The notes under the pieces: generated by a model
Database searches by the model: none
What the model was told of the DNA's origin: nothing
The model's input: the letters and a program-made list of their open reading frames with translations, nothing else
In this document: positions 1 through 8,515 of the stretch, piece after piece
Layout: each line of letters opens with the position of its first letter
How positions within the stretch are numbered: position 1 is the stretch's first letter
Assembly (NCBI RefSeq): GCF_963662805.1
Contig: NZ_OY759868.1
Span: 186,001-250,000 of the forward strand
DNA: 64,000 nt
DNA from: an uncultured Cohaesibacter sp.
GTDB taxonomy: Bacteria; Pseudomonadota; Alphaproteobacteria; Rhizobiales; Cohaesibacteraceae
Direction: 5' to 3'
Translations under genes and position numbers: made by a program

Positions 1-243
1 CAGGATGCGCTCGTAGTTGCGCAGACCGATGAAATCCACCTCGCGATTGGGCCGATTGACCCTGTAGTCCGTAAAGCTGAGGTAGATCGTCCAGATCAAC
101 GGAAAGATATTGATCGCCAACAACAGGACGATCGTCGGGGCAACGAAGATCCAGGCAATCGCCCGATCCGAAAGCCCTTTGATTTTGTGAGCGACATCAG
201 GCGGCGTTGACCGCGCGGCACGCTCCATGACGGAGTCCGACAT
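1..243 (-). CDS. Sugar ABC transporter permease, N-terminal part (runs off window)
   Basis: Only the first 81 codons are in the window; the 3' part lies to the left of base 1. The ATG is at 243. The visible protein has a charged cytoplasmic N-terminus, then a membrane segment around residues 29-51 (AWIFVAPTIVLLLAINIFPL), then SFTDYRVNRP and the FIGLRNYERIL sequence typical of MalF/UgpA-type permeases just after the first transmembrane helix. It would form part of the inner-membrane channel of a carbohydrate importer. It lies about 200 bases downstream of a sugar-binding protein on the same strand, so the two are almost certainly co-transcribed. The exact sugar cannot be told from this fragment. 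Confidence 0.85.
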   Translation of the reverse strand, partial: MSDSVMERAARSTPPDVAHKIKGLSDRAIAWIFVAPTIVLLLAINIFPLIWTIYLSFTDYRVNRPNREVDFIGLRNYERIL

Positions 244-340
244 AACTGACTAACTGACCTGTTAGATTTCTAGGAAGGCTCATAGGCATGAGCATCAGAA
301 CCGAGCTGTCACAACGCTCCCGTTCCGGGCGTCAGCAAGT

Positions 341-414
341 AAGAGATCAGATCTCTTCAAGACAACGCCCGGGGTAGTCCGGTGATGTCAGCGCATCAAA
401 GCACCGACATCACC
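341..414 (-). promoter_or_regulatory. Intercistronic hairpins between binding protein and permease
   Basis: Two inverted repeats lie in the gap between the binding-protein stop and the permease start. One has arms GGTGATGTC (381-389) and GACATCACC (406-414). The other is the near-continuous palindrome AAGAGATC-A-GATCTCTT (341-357). Neither is followed by a T-run on the minus strand. They read better as mRNA-stabilising structures that raise binding-protein over permease expression than as full terminators. This role is inference. Confidence 0.5.
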
Positions 415-449
415 CTCCTGTCGGGAGGTTGGAACAAACCGGAAGGCGT

Positions 450-1781
450 CTACTTCTTGCCTTCGTCCTCAAAGACTTCATCCCAGTCCTTCACAAGGCC
501 ATCAAGCGCCTCCTTGGCGGTGCCCTGCTCGGCGATGACATAGTTATGAATGCGGGACTGCATGGCCAGCAAGAGGTCGGCATAAGCCGGCTCCGCCCAG
601 AAGTCCTTCACGATCGCCATGGAGTCGAGGAAGGTTTGAGCGAAAGGCTGGCTGGAGACGAAGTCGGGTGCATCGACCACGGCCTTGAAGGCTGGAGCGC
701 CACCGGCATCCCACCATTTCTGCTGGATGTCGGGCTGGGCGAACCACTTGATATATTCAAGCGCGGCATCCTGCTTGTCAGAATAGGAGACAACGGAGAT
801 CCCCTGCCCGCCGAGCTGAGCAAAATGACCACCCGGGCCAGCCGGGTTGGTGAAGTAGCCTGATTTTCCGCCACCCACATTGGGGTCAGCTTCCACGCCC
901 GGCCAGATGAAGGCAAAGTTCATCTGCATGGCAACCTGACCGGACTTATAGGCATCGATGTCTTCGGACATGTACCAGTCGGAGGAGCCCGGAGGCGTGC
1001 AGCAATCATAAAGAGCCTTGTAATATTCAAGACCGGCAACGGCTTCCGGCGAGTTCACGAAGCCTTCAAGATCATAGGGCTTGTCCGGATTTTCATATTT
1101 GAAGCCGTAATTGTAGAGCGCGTTGGTCACGCCCATGGTGATGCCTTCCGAACCGCGCTCGGTATAGATGGCCGCGCCATAGACCGTTTTGCCATCGATC
1201 TCGCGACCCTGGAAGAATTCGCCGATCTGCTTGAGCTGCTCGAGGGTCTTGGGTGCATCGAGCTTGTAGCCATGTTTGTCCATGAACTCCTTTTGCAGCT
1301 CGGGGCGCTCGAACCAGTCCTTGCGATAGGTCCAGCCGACAACGTCGGCATAGGCAGGCAAGGCCCAATAGTTCGGCGTGTTCTTGGGCCATTCGGAATA
1401 GCCGGTCACGGTTGCCGAAATGAAGTCATCCATGGTGATCCCTTCTTTTTCGAAGAAATCATTGAGCTTCACATAATGACCATTCTCGGCTGCGCCACCA
1501 ATCCACTGGCTGTCGCCGATCATCAGATCGCAAAGCTTGCCCTGCGAATTAAGCTCGTTGAGCATGCGGTCGGCAAAGTTGGGCCATGGCACGAATTCAA
1601 AGCTCATCTTGTGACCGGACTTTGCTTCAAAATCCTTGCTCAGTTCGACCAGAGCGTTGGCCGGGTCCCATGCGGCCCAGCATAGGGTGAGGTCCTCGGC
1701 ACTGGCTGAGGTCGCGCCAATCGATGACACGCCAACAACCACTCCGAGAGCCGCGAGCGACTTCGTCAGAATAGATTTCAT
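450..1781 (-). CDS. Carbohydrate ABC transporter substrate-binding protein
   Basis: A 443-residue periplasmic binding protein of the family 1 (MalE/UgpB-like) type. The start at 1781 is chosen because GGGAGGAG lies just upstream and the protein then opens with a clear signal peptide (MKSILTKSLAALGVVVGVSS, cleavage after ATSASA). A longer reading would add 54 residues that look like 5' UTR. The body has the family's FEFVPWPNFADRMLNEL, WALPAY, YRKDWFE and QKWWDAGGAPA-type segments. It captures a sugar or polyol and delivers it to the permease encoded downstream (1-243). The divergent LacI gene at 2091 is the likely regulator. The substrate is not identifiable from sequence alone. Confidence 0.9.
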   Translation of the reverse strand: MKSILTKSLAALGVVVGVSSIGATSASAEDLTLCWAAWDPANALVELSKDFEAKSGHKMSFEFVPWPNFADRMLNELNSQGKLCDLMIGDSQWIGGAAENGHYVKLNDFFEKEGITMDDFISATVTGYSEWPKNTPNYWALPAYADVVGWTYRKDWFERPELQKEFMDKHGYKLDAPKTLEQLKQIGEFFQGREIDGKTVYGAAIYTERGSEGITMGVTNALYNYGFKYENPDKPYDLEGFVNSPEAVAGLEYYKALYDCCTPPGSSDWYMSEDIDAYKSGQVAMQMNFAFIWPGVEADPNVGGGKSGYFTNPAGPGGHFAQLGGQGISVVSYSDKQDAALEYIKWFAQPDIQQKWWDAGGAPAFKAVVDAPDFVSSQPFAQTFLDSMAIVKDFWAEPAYADLLLAMQSRIHNYVIAEQGTAKEALDGLVKDWDEVFEDEGKK

Positions 1782-1962
1782 TTCAGTTTCTCCTCCCAAT
1801 TGATCCCCGAGAAGGCCTCGGGGGTTCCCCAGCGTCAGAAACGTCTGGACTGGCGCCAAAGTTGAGGCACGATCCTCAATCCTCGTATAACTCCGGAGCC
1901 AGAAAATAACGAAAGGACAGCATTTCTCCCATTTCCATCCCATTCGTTACATTGCACAGCAT

Positions 1963-1984
1963 AATTGAGGTACGTGCATCAATT
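1963..1984. promoter_or_regulatory. Operator-like inverted repeat, copy 1 (LacI type)
   Basis: A 22-bp site of the form AATTGA-N10-TCAATT with ACGT near its centre lies in the divergent region between the binding protein (start 1781) and the LacI gene (start 2091). The shape (two hexamer arms around a central CG) is that of LacI-family operators. A second, weaker copy with identical arm spacing lies at 2052. Confidence 0.55.
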
Positions 1985-2051
1985 CAAGAAAAATTTCATT
2001 TGGAGGGATCTATTCGCTTGCAATTTGCCGGAAACTGACCCAGAAGTTGGC

Positions 2052-2073
2052 AATTGAGGTATCTACGTCAAAA
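2052..2073. promoter_or_regulatory. Operator-like repeat, copy 2, overlapping LacI leader
   Basis: AATTGA-GGTATCTACG-TCAAAA repeats the left half of the site at 1963 (AATTGAGGTA) and keeps the 6-10-6 geometry. It sits 17-38 bases upstream of the LacI start codon, where binding would give autoregulation. The distance between the two copies is 89 bp, which would allow looping. The assignment to the LacI product at 2091 is inference from position. Confidence 0.45.
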
Positions 2074-2090
2074 GTCTGAACGAGGGAAAA

Positions 2091-3113
2091 ATGCGGCCCA
2101 CAACGAAAGATCTGGCAGAAGCCGCAGGTGTCAGTCTGGCCACCGTCGACCGGGTCCTCAACCATCGCCCAAACGTCAGTGGAAAGTCCATCCAGAAGGT
2201 CAATGAAGCCATTGAGCGCATTGGATTTGTTCGCAACTTTGCCGCCGTCAGTCTGGTCCGCAACAAGACCTACAGGGTGCGTTTCATCCTACCGGATTCC
2301 GGCGACCAATATCTCGAAGAACTGCTCAAGCAGATTGCCGAAACCAACGAGAGCTTGCAGCAGGAATTGGCCTCTGTGGACGTTATGCAACTGCCCATGA
2401 GTAATCCACATGCAGTCGCAAATTATCTCGCCACACTCAAAAATTCCGACGTCGACGGGGTCGCCATCATGGCGCCGGAGTCCCCTCAGGTACGCGACGC
2501 CATGGCGCGACTGTCAGAGCGGGACATCAAGGTCGTCCAGTTTCTCTCCGGGCAGGAAAAAAACGAAGATCTCGATTTTGTCGGCATCGACAATTACGCC
2601 GCTGGCGCGACAGCAGCTCGCATCATAGGCCGTTTCCTGGGTGGCCAGTCCGGCAAGATCATGGTGATTTCAGAAACCATGCAGGCGCTCGACAGTATCC
2701 AGAGGCGCTTCGGGTTCGACCGGGTTATCAATCAGGAATTTCCCAACCTCACCGTCCTGCCGTCGCTTGAGACCTATGCCGACAGCGAGCGCACCAAGCG
2801 CATCATCACCCGACAGATCGAACGCAACGACGACATTCTGGCGCTTTATGTCATGAGCGCAGAGGCCCGCGTACCGATCATGCAGGTGGCCTCCTCTTTC
2901 GGCCTGTCCGACCTGACGGTGGTGGCTCACGAGAGAACCCCCTTCAGCGAAGTGGCATTGAGGAAAGGGGATATCGACGCGATCATCGCCCAGAACCCCA
3001 CCAGCGCCGTCCGCAAGGCCGTCCGCATCCTCCGGGCCCGCAGCGACAACCGCCAGCCCAATGCCTCGCAGGAAAACTTGCGCATCGAGGTCCTGCTCAA
3101 AGACAATCTCTAG
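2091..3113 (+). CDS. LacI family transcriptional regulator (sugar ABC operon)
   Basis: A 340-residue protein of full LacI-family length. Residues 3-48 are the HTH and hinge helix (TTKDLAEAAGVSLATVDRVL, then NHRPNVS). Residues from about 62 form the periplasmic-binding-protein-like effector domain, with YRVRFILPDSGDQYLEELL and a PTSAVRKAVRIL end. The VDR instead of VSR in the recognition helix is the variant seen in a RbsR/TreR-like subgroup. GAGGGAAAA precedes the ATG. It is divergent from the sugar ABC operon ending at 1781 and is the likely local repressor. Its 3' end converges with the next LacI gene, leaving 6 bases between the stops. Confidence 0.92.
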   Translation: MRPTTKDLAEAAGVSLATVDRVLNHRPNVSGKSIQKVNEAIERIGFVRNFAAVSLVRNKTYRVRFILPDSGDQYLEELLKQIAETNESLQQELASVDVMQLPMSNPHAVANYLATLKNSDVDGVAIMAPESPQVRDAMARLSERDIKVVQFLSGQEKNEDLDFVGIDNYAAGATAARIIGRFLGGQSGKIMVISETMQALDSIQRRFGFDRVINQEFPNLTVLPSLETYADSERTKRIITRQIERNDDILALYVMSAEARVPIMQVASSFGLSDLTVVAHERTPFSEVALRKGDIDAIIAQNPTSAVRKAVRILRARSDNRQPNASQENLRIEVLLKDNL

Positions 3114-3119
3114 CCAGTC

Positions 3120-4130
3120 TCAGTCCTTGCCCGTCCGTCGAACCGAACCGCGTTCAACCAGCGTCACCTTGATGCGCCGATGCGAAACCGGCCCGTTTGC
3201 AGGCCCCATCACCGCCTCAAGGGTCGCCTCGGTGAGGGCCGAGAGAGACTGGCGCACGGTGGTCAGATCATGAGAGGCCCAAGCGGAAATCGGTGCATCG
3301 TCAAAGCCGATGACGGACAGATCCTCTGGCACCGAAAGGCCGAGTTCATGCCTAGCCGTATTGAGCGCACCGAGTGCCAACTCATCGCTGACAGCAAAGA
3401 GACCATCAATATCCGGCCGGGTCAGCAGAACCCGCGCAGCCTCGACCCCGGTCTCGTAGCAATGACGCCCTTCGCGCCATTCCGTGACGGCAACATTGCT
3501 CTCTCTCATCCGCTCGATAAAGGCATCGGCACGGGCGAGCTTGGCATGGGTGCGGGAGGCCGAAATCAGCACGGCCACATGGCGACAGCCAGCCTTGATC
3601 AATCTGTCCGCCGCCAACCGCCCTCCGGCTGCCGAGTCCGCCTCGATCAGATCCGCATGAACGACCGTATCCGGCATGGTGCGATTGATCAGAACCAGAC
3701 GGGTGCCATTGGCCGAACAGATCCGCACCACCTCATCCGGCGCAGCCCCGGACAATAGCACGACCGTCCGCACACGATATTCCAGCAGCCGCTCGACAGA
3801 CTTGGTGAGATCGCCATCAACCTGCGCCAGATTGACCAGAATACACTGCAGATCATGCTTGCTGAGGGCTGCACTCAGGGCATCGATCTGGGCAGAAATA
3901 TAGGGACTGGAAAGATTGCTCCCGACAACGCCGACAAGATCAGACCGGGTCTTGTGCAGGGTCCGGGCCAGCAGATTGACCTTGTAGCCAAGCTCTTCTG
4001 CCGCCGCCATCACCTTCAGCCGGGTTTCTCTTGAGACACTGGCCCCGGATGTGAAAGTGCGCGACACCGCGGAGCGGGACACCCCGGCCCGCTTGGCCAC
4101 ATCAGAAGCAGAAACAAATTTACTGTTCAT
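3120..4130 (-). CDS. LacI family transcriptional regulator (last gene of the ABC/MBL/phosphatase operon)
   Basis: A 336-residue LacI-family repressor. The HTH is at residues 6-30 (SASDVAKRAGVSRSAVSRTF) followed by SGASVSRETRLKVMAAAEELGY. The C-terminal domain ends with LSVIGFDDAPISAWASHDLTTVRQ, the usual operator-distal signature. The ATG at 4130 is preferred; a GTG lies immediately before it. The gene begins 6 bases after the phosphatase stop on the same strand, so it is translated from the transporter operon running from 9592 and should regulate that operon. The palindrome at 9611-9626 in front of the first gene is a candidate site. Confidence 0.9.
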   Translation of the reverse strand: MNSKFVSASDVAKRAGVSRSAVSRTFTSGASVSRETRLKVMAAAEELGYKVNLLARTLHKTRSDLVGVVGSNLSSPYISAQIDALSAALSKHDLQCILVNLAQVDGDLTKSVERLLEYRVRTVVLLSGAAPDEVVRICSANGTRLVLINRTMPDTVVHADLIEADSAAGGRLAADRLIKAGCRHVAVLISASRTHAKLARADAFIERMRESNVAVTEWREGRHCYETGVEAARVLLTRPDIDGLFAVSDELALGALNTARHELGLSVPEDLSVIGFDDAPISAWASHDLTTVRQSLSALTEATLEAVMGPANGPVSHRRIKVTLVERGSVRRTGKD

Positions 4131-4136
4131 CACGTC

Positions 4137-4739
4137 TCACGAGAGCAGGCCGGGAAGCAGCTTTTCTGAGATCACATGATCAGCCAGGGCCATCATGTCC
4201 GGCAAGGGATAAGTCTGAGGAAGATCTCTCAATTGGCGGATATGCTCAAGCGCTGCCTCATAGGAGGCAAACCGCTCCGGACAGAAGGCAGCCATCCACA
4301 GCGCCAGAACCGTCACCGACCGTGACCGCCCGCCCCGACAATGCACAAGGATGTTGCCGCAGCGATGCGGCGGATAATGAGGCTTTCCCTTGATATAGCC
4401 ATGCAGCAACCCTTGCAGGGTCATCACCGCCCCCGCCAACAGATAGGGACTGTTGCCCGGCCCGTCGATCATACCGATCTGGTAGCGACGGATTTCGGTG
4501 CCATCATCAAGGGCCAGATCCTGCGGGAAGATGTTGATCGAAACATTGAAGCTTTCGGTGATGTTGGCCGCCTTCAATGCTCCGGCATCTTCCGCAGCCG
4601 TCAGGTTGCCGAGATAGAGGGTCTTCTTGTAGGGCCCGAAGCCTTCGATCACGGGGAGCAGCACAATTTGCGCATCTTCAACCGCTTCGACAGCATCAAC
4701 ATCGGTCGGCAGGCCATGGCGGGGTTTGTTGGTCTTCAA
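4137..4739 (-). CDS. Dual-specificity/tyrosine phosphatase family protein
   Basis: A cysteine-dependent phosphatase of 200 residues. The active-site P-loop ILVHCRGGRSRSVTVLALW (H-C-X5-R) is near residue 130. It is preceded by VSINIFPQDLALDD and a probable general-acid region, and followed by YEAALEHIRQLR. No ATG fits: upstream in-frame ATGs lie deep inside the metallo-beta-lactamase gene. A TTG at 4739 lies four bases after that gene's TGA and has GGAG about 11 bases upstream, so I chose it. The protein would hydrolyse a phosphomonoester in the cytoplasm. Its place in an import operon suggests a small phosphorylated metabolite rather than phosphotyrosine as substrate; this is inference. Confidence 0.8.
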   Translation of the reverse strand: MKTNKPRHGLPTDVDAVEAVEDAQIVLLPVIEGFGPYKKTLYLGNLTAAEDAGALKAANITESFNVSINIFPQDLALDDGTEIRRYQIGMIDGPGNSPYLLAGAVMTLQGLLHGYIKGKPHYPPHRCGNILVHCRGGRSRSVTVLALWMAAFCPERFASYEAALEHIRQLRDLPQTYPLPDMMALADHVISEKLLPGLLS

Positions 4740-4743
4740 AATT

Positions 4744-5769
4744 TCAAATCTCCACTTCTCGTTCAAGCACGAGGCGTTTCCCGAGACCAGCAACCAGTTT
4801 CGTGGCTGAGGCAGGATCGATAAAGGCGGGAATGACCTGATCTGCCCCACACTGATCTGCCCAATTGAGGACATCCCGCAAGCGCGGATGGACATTCCAC
4901 GGCAGCCATTGCGCCTCCCCCGCCTCGATCAGCGGATAGGCTGGACTGCCTTTGGGCACATGGCTGGAAAACAGGAAGCGAAACCCGCCGCGAGCGAGCA
5001 AAGCCCCGGACAGACCGTCCTCGGCGTTCGAACTCGTCGTGACGATAACCTGTTCGGGACACGCCGTCATCCCGTCAACGACGGGAACCACCTGCCCCAT
5101 TGCCGCTTCATATTCTTGAGCAATGCAATCTTCAGCCCACACGGCGTGTCCGGCACTCAGCAGGGCTTGCACCATGTCCGCACCGCGACCAGCAGCCGGA
5201 CAACAAATGACGGCCCCACCATCAGCGGCCTTTATGATGGCCTCGCGCTGGTCGCTGAGCGAGCTGTCACGATCCCCATAGGAAGCATCAACCAGCAGTG
5301 TGGCGGCACGCGGGAAGGGATCAAGCGGCATGCTCTCGGACTCCGCCGAGCAGTCGCCACTATAGAGAAACCCACCCCTTTCCGTTGGCAGATGAAACCA
5401 TACACCGCCCGGCGCATGACCACATTGCCCGACCGTGATATCCATCCCGAAGAGGTCAAAGCCACCTCGCTCGGGAATGATCCTTCGCTCGACCAGTCTC
5501 AATGCCTCCGGGATCTGCTCAAAGCATCGACTGGTCGCATAGACCGGTGGCGAGCCAACCTCGCCAAGACGCATCAAGGATCCGGCATGATCCTCGTGGG
5601 CGTGACTAAGACAGACCGCATCCACCACACCGACCTCGGAGAGATCCGGATGTTCACCCGGCTCAAGCCCGTCGCCGAAATCAAACAAGATCCGTTGCTC
5701 CCCGGCCTCAACCAGAAACAGGGCAGCGCTCTTACGCCCGAGCCCGCTAATCGCCTTCAATCGCGCCAT
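4744..5769 (-). CDS. MBL-fold metallohydrolase, beta-CASP-like
   Basis: A 341-residue zinc hydrolase. The first metal motif is LSHAHEDHAGSL (H-x-H-x-D-H, about residues 53-64); YSGDCSAES supplies the bridging aspartate. The middle has DASYGDRDSSL and GGAVICCPAAGRGADMVQALL, which match the beta-CASP cap seen in RNA/phosphodiester-processing members. The C-terminus has FSSHVPKGSPAYPLIEAG and a late histidine. The ATG at 5769 has AAGGAG upstream and overlaps the permease end by 13 bases; a longer reading from 5850 would overlap it far more. With the following phosphatase it could open and then dephosphorylate an imported phosphodiester. That pairing is inference; the fold assignment is firm. Confidence 0.85.
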   Translation of the reverse strand: MARLKAISGLGRKSAALFLVEAGEQRILFDFGDGLEPGEHPDLSEVGVVDAVCLSHAHEDHAGSLMRLGEVGSPPVYATSRCFEQIPEALRLVERRIIPERGGFDLFGMDITVGQCGHAPGGVWFHLPTERGGFLYSGDCSAESESMPLDPFPRAATLLVDASYGDRDSSLSDQREAIIKAADGGAVICCPAAGRGADMVQALLSAGHAVWAEDCIAQEYEAAMGQVVPVVDGMTACPEQVIVTTSSNAEDGLSGALLARGGFRFLFSSHVPKGSPAYPLIEAGEAQWLPWNVHPRLRDVLNWADQCGADQVIPAFIDPASATKLVAGLGKRLVLEREVEI

Positions 5770-7495
5770 GGCAGCACTCCTTGAGGCAGGTATTTGATGA
5801 AGATGAGCGATCCGAGCATCAGGCCAAGAATGAGAAGCACCATCAGACACCCGACCGCCGCAGCAAGGGTCGAAGACCCGGCTTCCTCAAGGAAGATGAT
5901 CATCGGCCCGATCGTCTGCGCCCGCGAGGAGACGAGCAAGACCGAGGTCTGGATCTCGTTGATTGCGGTCATGAAAACCAAGATCCGGCAGCAGCAGCTG
6001 ACGGGGCCAGAACCGGCAGCACGATGTCCCGTAGCCGCTGGAAGACACTGGCCCCCGCAATCTGCGCAGCTTCATTCAGCGAATGATCCACCTGCGCAAA
6101 GCCTCCGAGAATAGGCCGGAGCGCCAGCGCGAGATAGTTGGAGAGATAGGCGGCAAAAATCACCCAGATGGTGCCGTAGATGCTGACATGAACCAGCGGC
6201 AAAGGCTTGAGGAAGAACAGGATCATGGCAACGCCGATGATGATGCCCGGAAGCGCATAGGCAAGTTCCGATGCCAGATGCAGAAAGCGGGAAACAACAC
6301 CGGTGCGCCAGACCAGGAAATAGCCAAGCGCGATGGAAACAGGAATGAGAATGAGCACAGTCAGCCCGGTCAGCATGAAACTGGTGGCAAAGGCTTCCCG
6401 GATCCCCTCATGGCGGAAGAGAGCATTGTTGAAATTCTCGAATGTCAGGGTCTCAAGCGTCAGTGGCTGACCATAGCCACGCACCAGAGCGGACCCAACA
6501 AGCGACGACAGAGGCAACACGAGAATGCCGACCAGATACCCCCACGCGAGCGTCGCAACAGGCCAGTGCCAACGCCCCAATGACAGGCGCACGCTGTTGT
6601 TGCTTCCCTCAACCCGCTGATCTCCCCGACGCCCCAGCCATCCTGTCACCGCCATCCCGAGAATGGTCAGTACAGCCAGCAACAGCGCCAGCAGCGCCAT
6701 GTCATTGAGAGCCGAAGGGCCATAGGAATTGAGGCGTCGGTAAATCATGGTTATGAGCGTTGGCACACGCGCCGGAATCCCCAGCATAGCCTGAATGCCG
6801 AAGTTGCCGATGGAGGAGACAAAAGCCAGAGCCGCTCCGGCAAAGATCCCGCTACGTACCAGCGGCAGCACGATATCGAGCACCACGGACAGCGGATGCG
6901 CCCCCGCACTCTGCGCGGCTTCAATGAGATTGGTCGGCACCCGACGCAGGCTGGCGCGAACAGAAAGAAAGACCAGCGGCGCATTGTAAAAACCGAGTAG
7001 CATGATGATGCCCCAGGCCGAATAGAGCGGATGGCGCGTCCCCGGCTCAAGCGTCAGTCCCAGAGGGGCAAGCAGCGGGCTGGCGGGCGAGAAGGACTGT
7101 ACCCACGCGAGTGCGATCACCTGTGGCGGGATCATCAAGGGAAGAACAAAGCCGAACACCCAGGCGGTACGGGCCTTCATGTTGGTCATGCCGACCAACA
7201 GCGCCGCCAATGTCCCCAGCACACAGGCAAAGGCAGTCGCGGCCAGCGAAATCCAGATGGTATTGCCGGTCGCCTGCAGAACCCGGCGACCGCCCAGAAT
7301 CTTGGCAACCCGGTCTAGGTCAAAGGAGCCATCGGCAAAGAAGGCCGCATACACAAGACGCCCGAGCGGCGCTATTGAAAGCAGGCCGACAAACAGGGCA
7401 AGGAAGATGATCAGGCGCATCTCGCCGCTGAGCTTCAGATGCGAGAAGCGGAACGCCCGCATGGGGCGTTCCTGAGAGATTGCGAGGTCTGTCAC
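5757..7495 (-). pseudogene. Fused ABC transporter permease (iron/2-AEP/sugar-phosphate type), one frameshift near 5975
   Basis: This encodes a two-module inner-membrane permease of about 578 residues (FbpB/AfuB/PhnU-V layout). The first module carries the EAA loop EAAQSAGAHPLSVVLDIVLP and the second EAAQIAGASVFQRLRDIVLP. The main frame stops after SAAAAGSWFS; the next frame resumes with VFMTAINEIQTSVLLVSS and ends at 5757. One base added in GGATCTTGG restores the expected reading, so a single deletion or sequencing slip accounts for it. Start: the GTG at 7495 lies six bases after the binding-protein stop; an ATG at 7462 with AGGAA upstream is an equally good choice. It lies between the binding protein and the MBL gene in the operon. 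Confidence 0.82.
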
Positions 7496-7500
7496 GAGGA

Positions 7501-8469
7501 CTACATCCCGAAGATATCAGCGAATTTGGCGCGAACCTCTTCATTCGCCTTCACTGCGGCATCCACGTCGTAGCCAAGCAGCTTCATGGAAGACAGAGCG
7601 GGGAAACCCTCGGGGCTGGCAACGCCATCAAGCAGCGGAAGGTTGCCCTGTTTAGAGACCAGTTCCTGACCTTCTTTCGACAGAAGGAAGTCAACGAATT
7701 TCTTGGCTTCGGCAACATGCTGCGTGCCTTTCAGGATGGCAACCGGCTCACCAATGAAGGAAACACCATCTTCCGGAGCGATATAGTCGACCGGCGAACC
7801 ACTTGCCTTGGCGCGCAGCGCGTTGGCATCAACCAGAATGGCATATTTTGCCATGCCACCGGCAACAGCCTTGGTTGCCGGGCCATTGCCACCTTCCGGT
7901 ACGATGTCGAGATCAGCAAGACCTTCATAGAAGCTCCAGCCGATGTTCTCCTGATTGATCAGGGCATGAAGATGGTTGAGAGCAGCACCGGAATAGAGCG
8001 GGCTCGGCACGGCGATCTGGCCACGGTTTTCCTCGGTCAGCAGGTCAGCCCATTTCTTCACCGGCTCGGCGATGTTGGTGTTGTAGGCAATACCGGTGGT
8101 AATGGCTTTGGTGCCGAAATAGGTCATGTCCTTGTCATAGGCAGCCTTGTCGTAATCGGCGACAGGAGCATCCTTGTAAGGAAGCAGCTGATCCTGAGCC
8201 TTCAGAAGGCCGAGGTTGATCGGGTCGGCAACGAGCAGCACGTCGGCCTGAACCTGACCGGCTTCGATCTCGGCACGCATGACGTTCATCAGGGCAGAGG
8301 TGCCGTTGCGCGTCCAGTTGACCTTGATGTCCGGGTTGGCTTTTTCAAACGCATCAACGGTTTCCTGAGCCTGCTCGGGAGCCTGACTGGTGTAGAGCGT
8401 GATGGTGGTTTCTGCATGAGCGGCAGTTGCCAGCGCAAGAGCCAGTGCAGCGAGAGAGAGCGTACGCAT
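7501..8469 (-). CDS. ABC transporter substrate-binding protein (FbpA/AfuA-like)
   Basis: A 322-residue protein with a clean signal peptide (MRTLSLAALALALATAAHA) preceded by AAGGACGATATC as ribosome site. It starts mature with ETTITLYTSQAPEQAQETVDAF, the characteristic N-terminus of the ferric-iron/2-aminoethylphosphonate/hexose-phosphate binding family. It also has NWTRNGTSALMNVMRAEIEAG and DVLLVADPINLGLLK. FbpA iron proteins use paired tyrosines near the C-terminus. No such pair is evident here, and the partners are a phosphatase and an MBL hydrolase, so a phosphorylated organic ligand is more likely than iron. The precise ligand is unknown. Confidence 0.88.
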   Translation of the reverse strand: MRTLSLAALALALATAAHAETTITLYTSQAPEQAQETVDAFEKANPDIKVNWTRNGTSALMNVMRAEIEAGQVQADVLLVADPINLGLLKAQDQLLPYKDAPVADYDKAAYDKDMTYFGTKAITTGIAYNTNIAEPVKKWADLLTEENRGQIAVPSPLYSGAALNHLHALINQENIGWSFYEGLADLDIVPEGGNGPATKAVAGGMAKYAILVDANALRAKASGSPVDYIAPEDGVSFIGEPVAILKGTQHVAEAKKFVDFLLSKEGQELVSKQGNLPLLDGVASPEGFPALSSMKLLGYDVDAAVKANEEVRAKFADIFGM

Positions 8470-8515
8470 GATATCGTCCTTAAGTGGCTGATAGTGTAGA
8501 GTTTATAGGAAGTGA

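Noticed and set aside
7501..8469. Ferric-iron binding protein (FbpA)
   Set aside because: The fold fits but no adjacent tyrosine pair is visible and the operon partners are phosphate-processing enzymes; kept as AfuA/FbpA-like with open substrate.
7480..8499. 339-codon open frame antisense to the AfuA-like binding protein
   Set aside because: Shadow frame; the binding protein with signal peptide on the minus strand explains the region.
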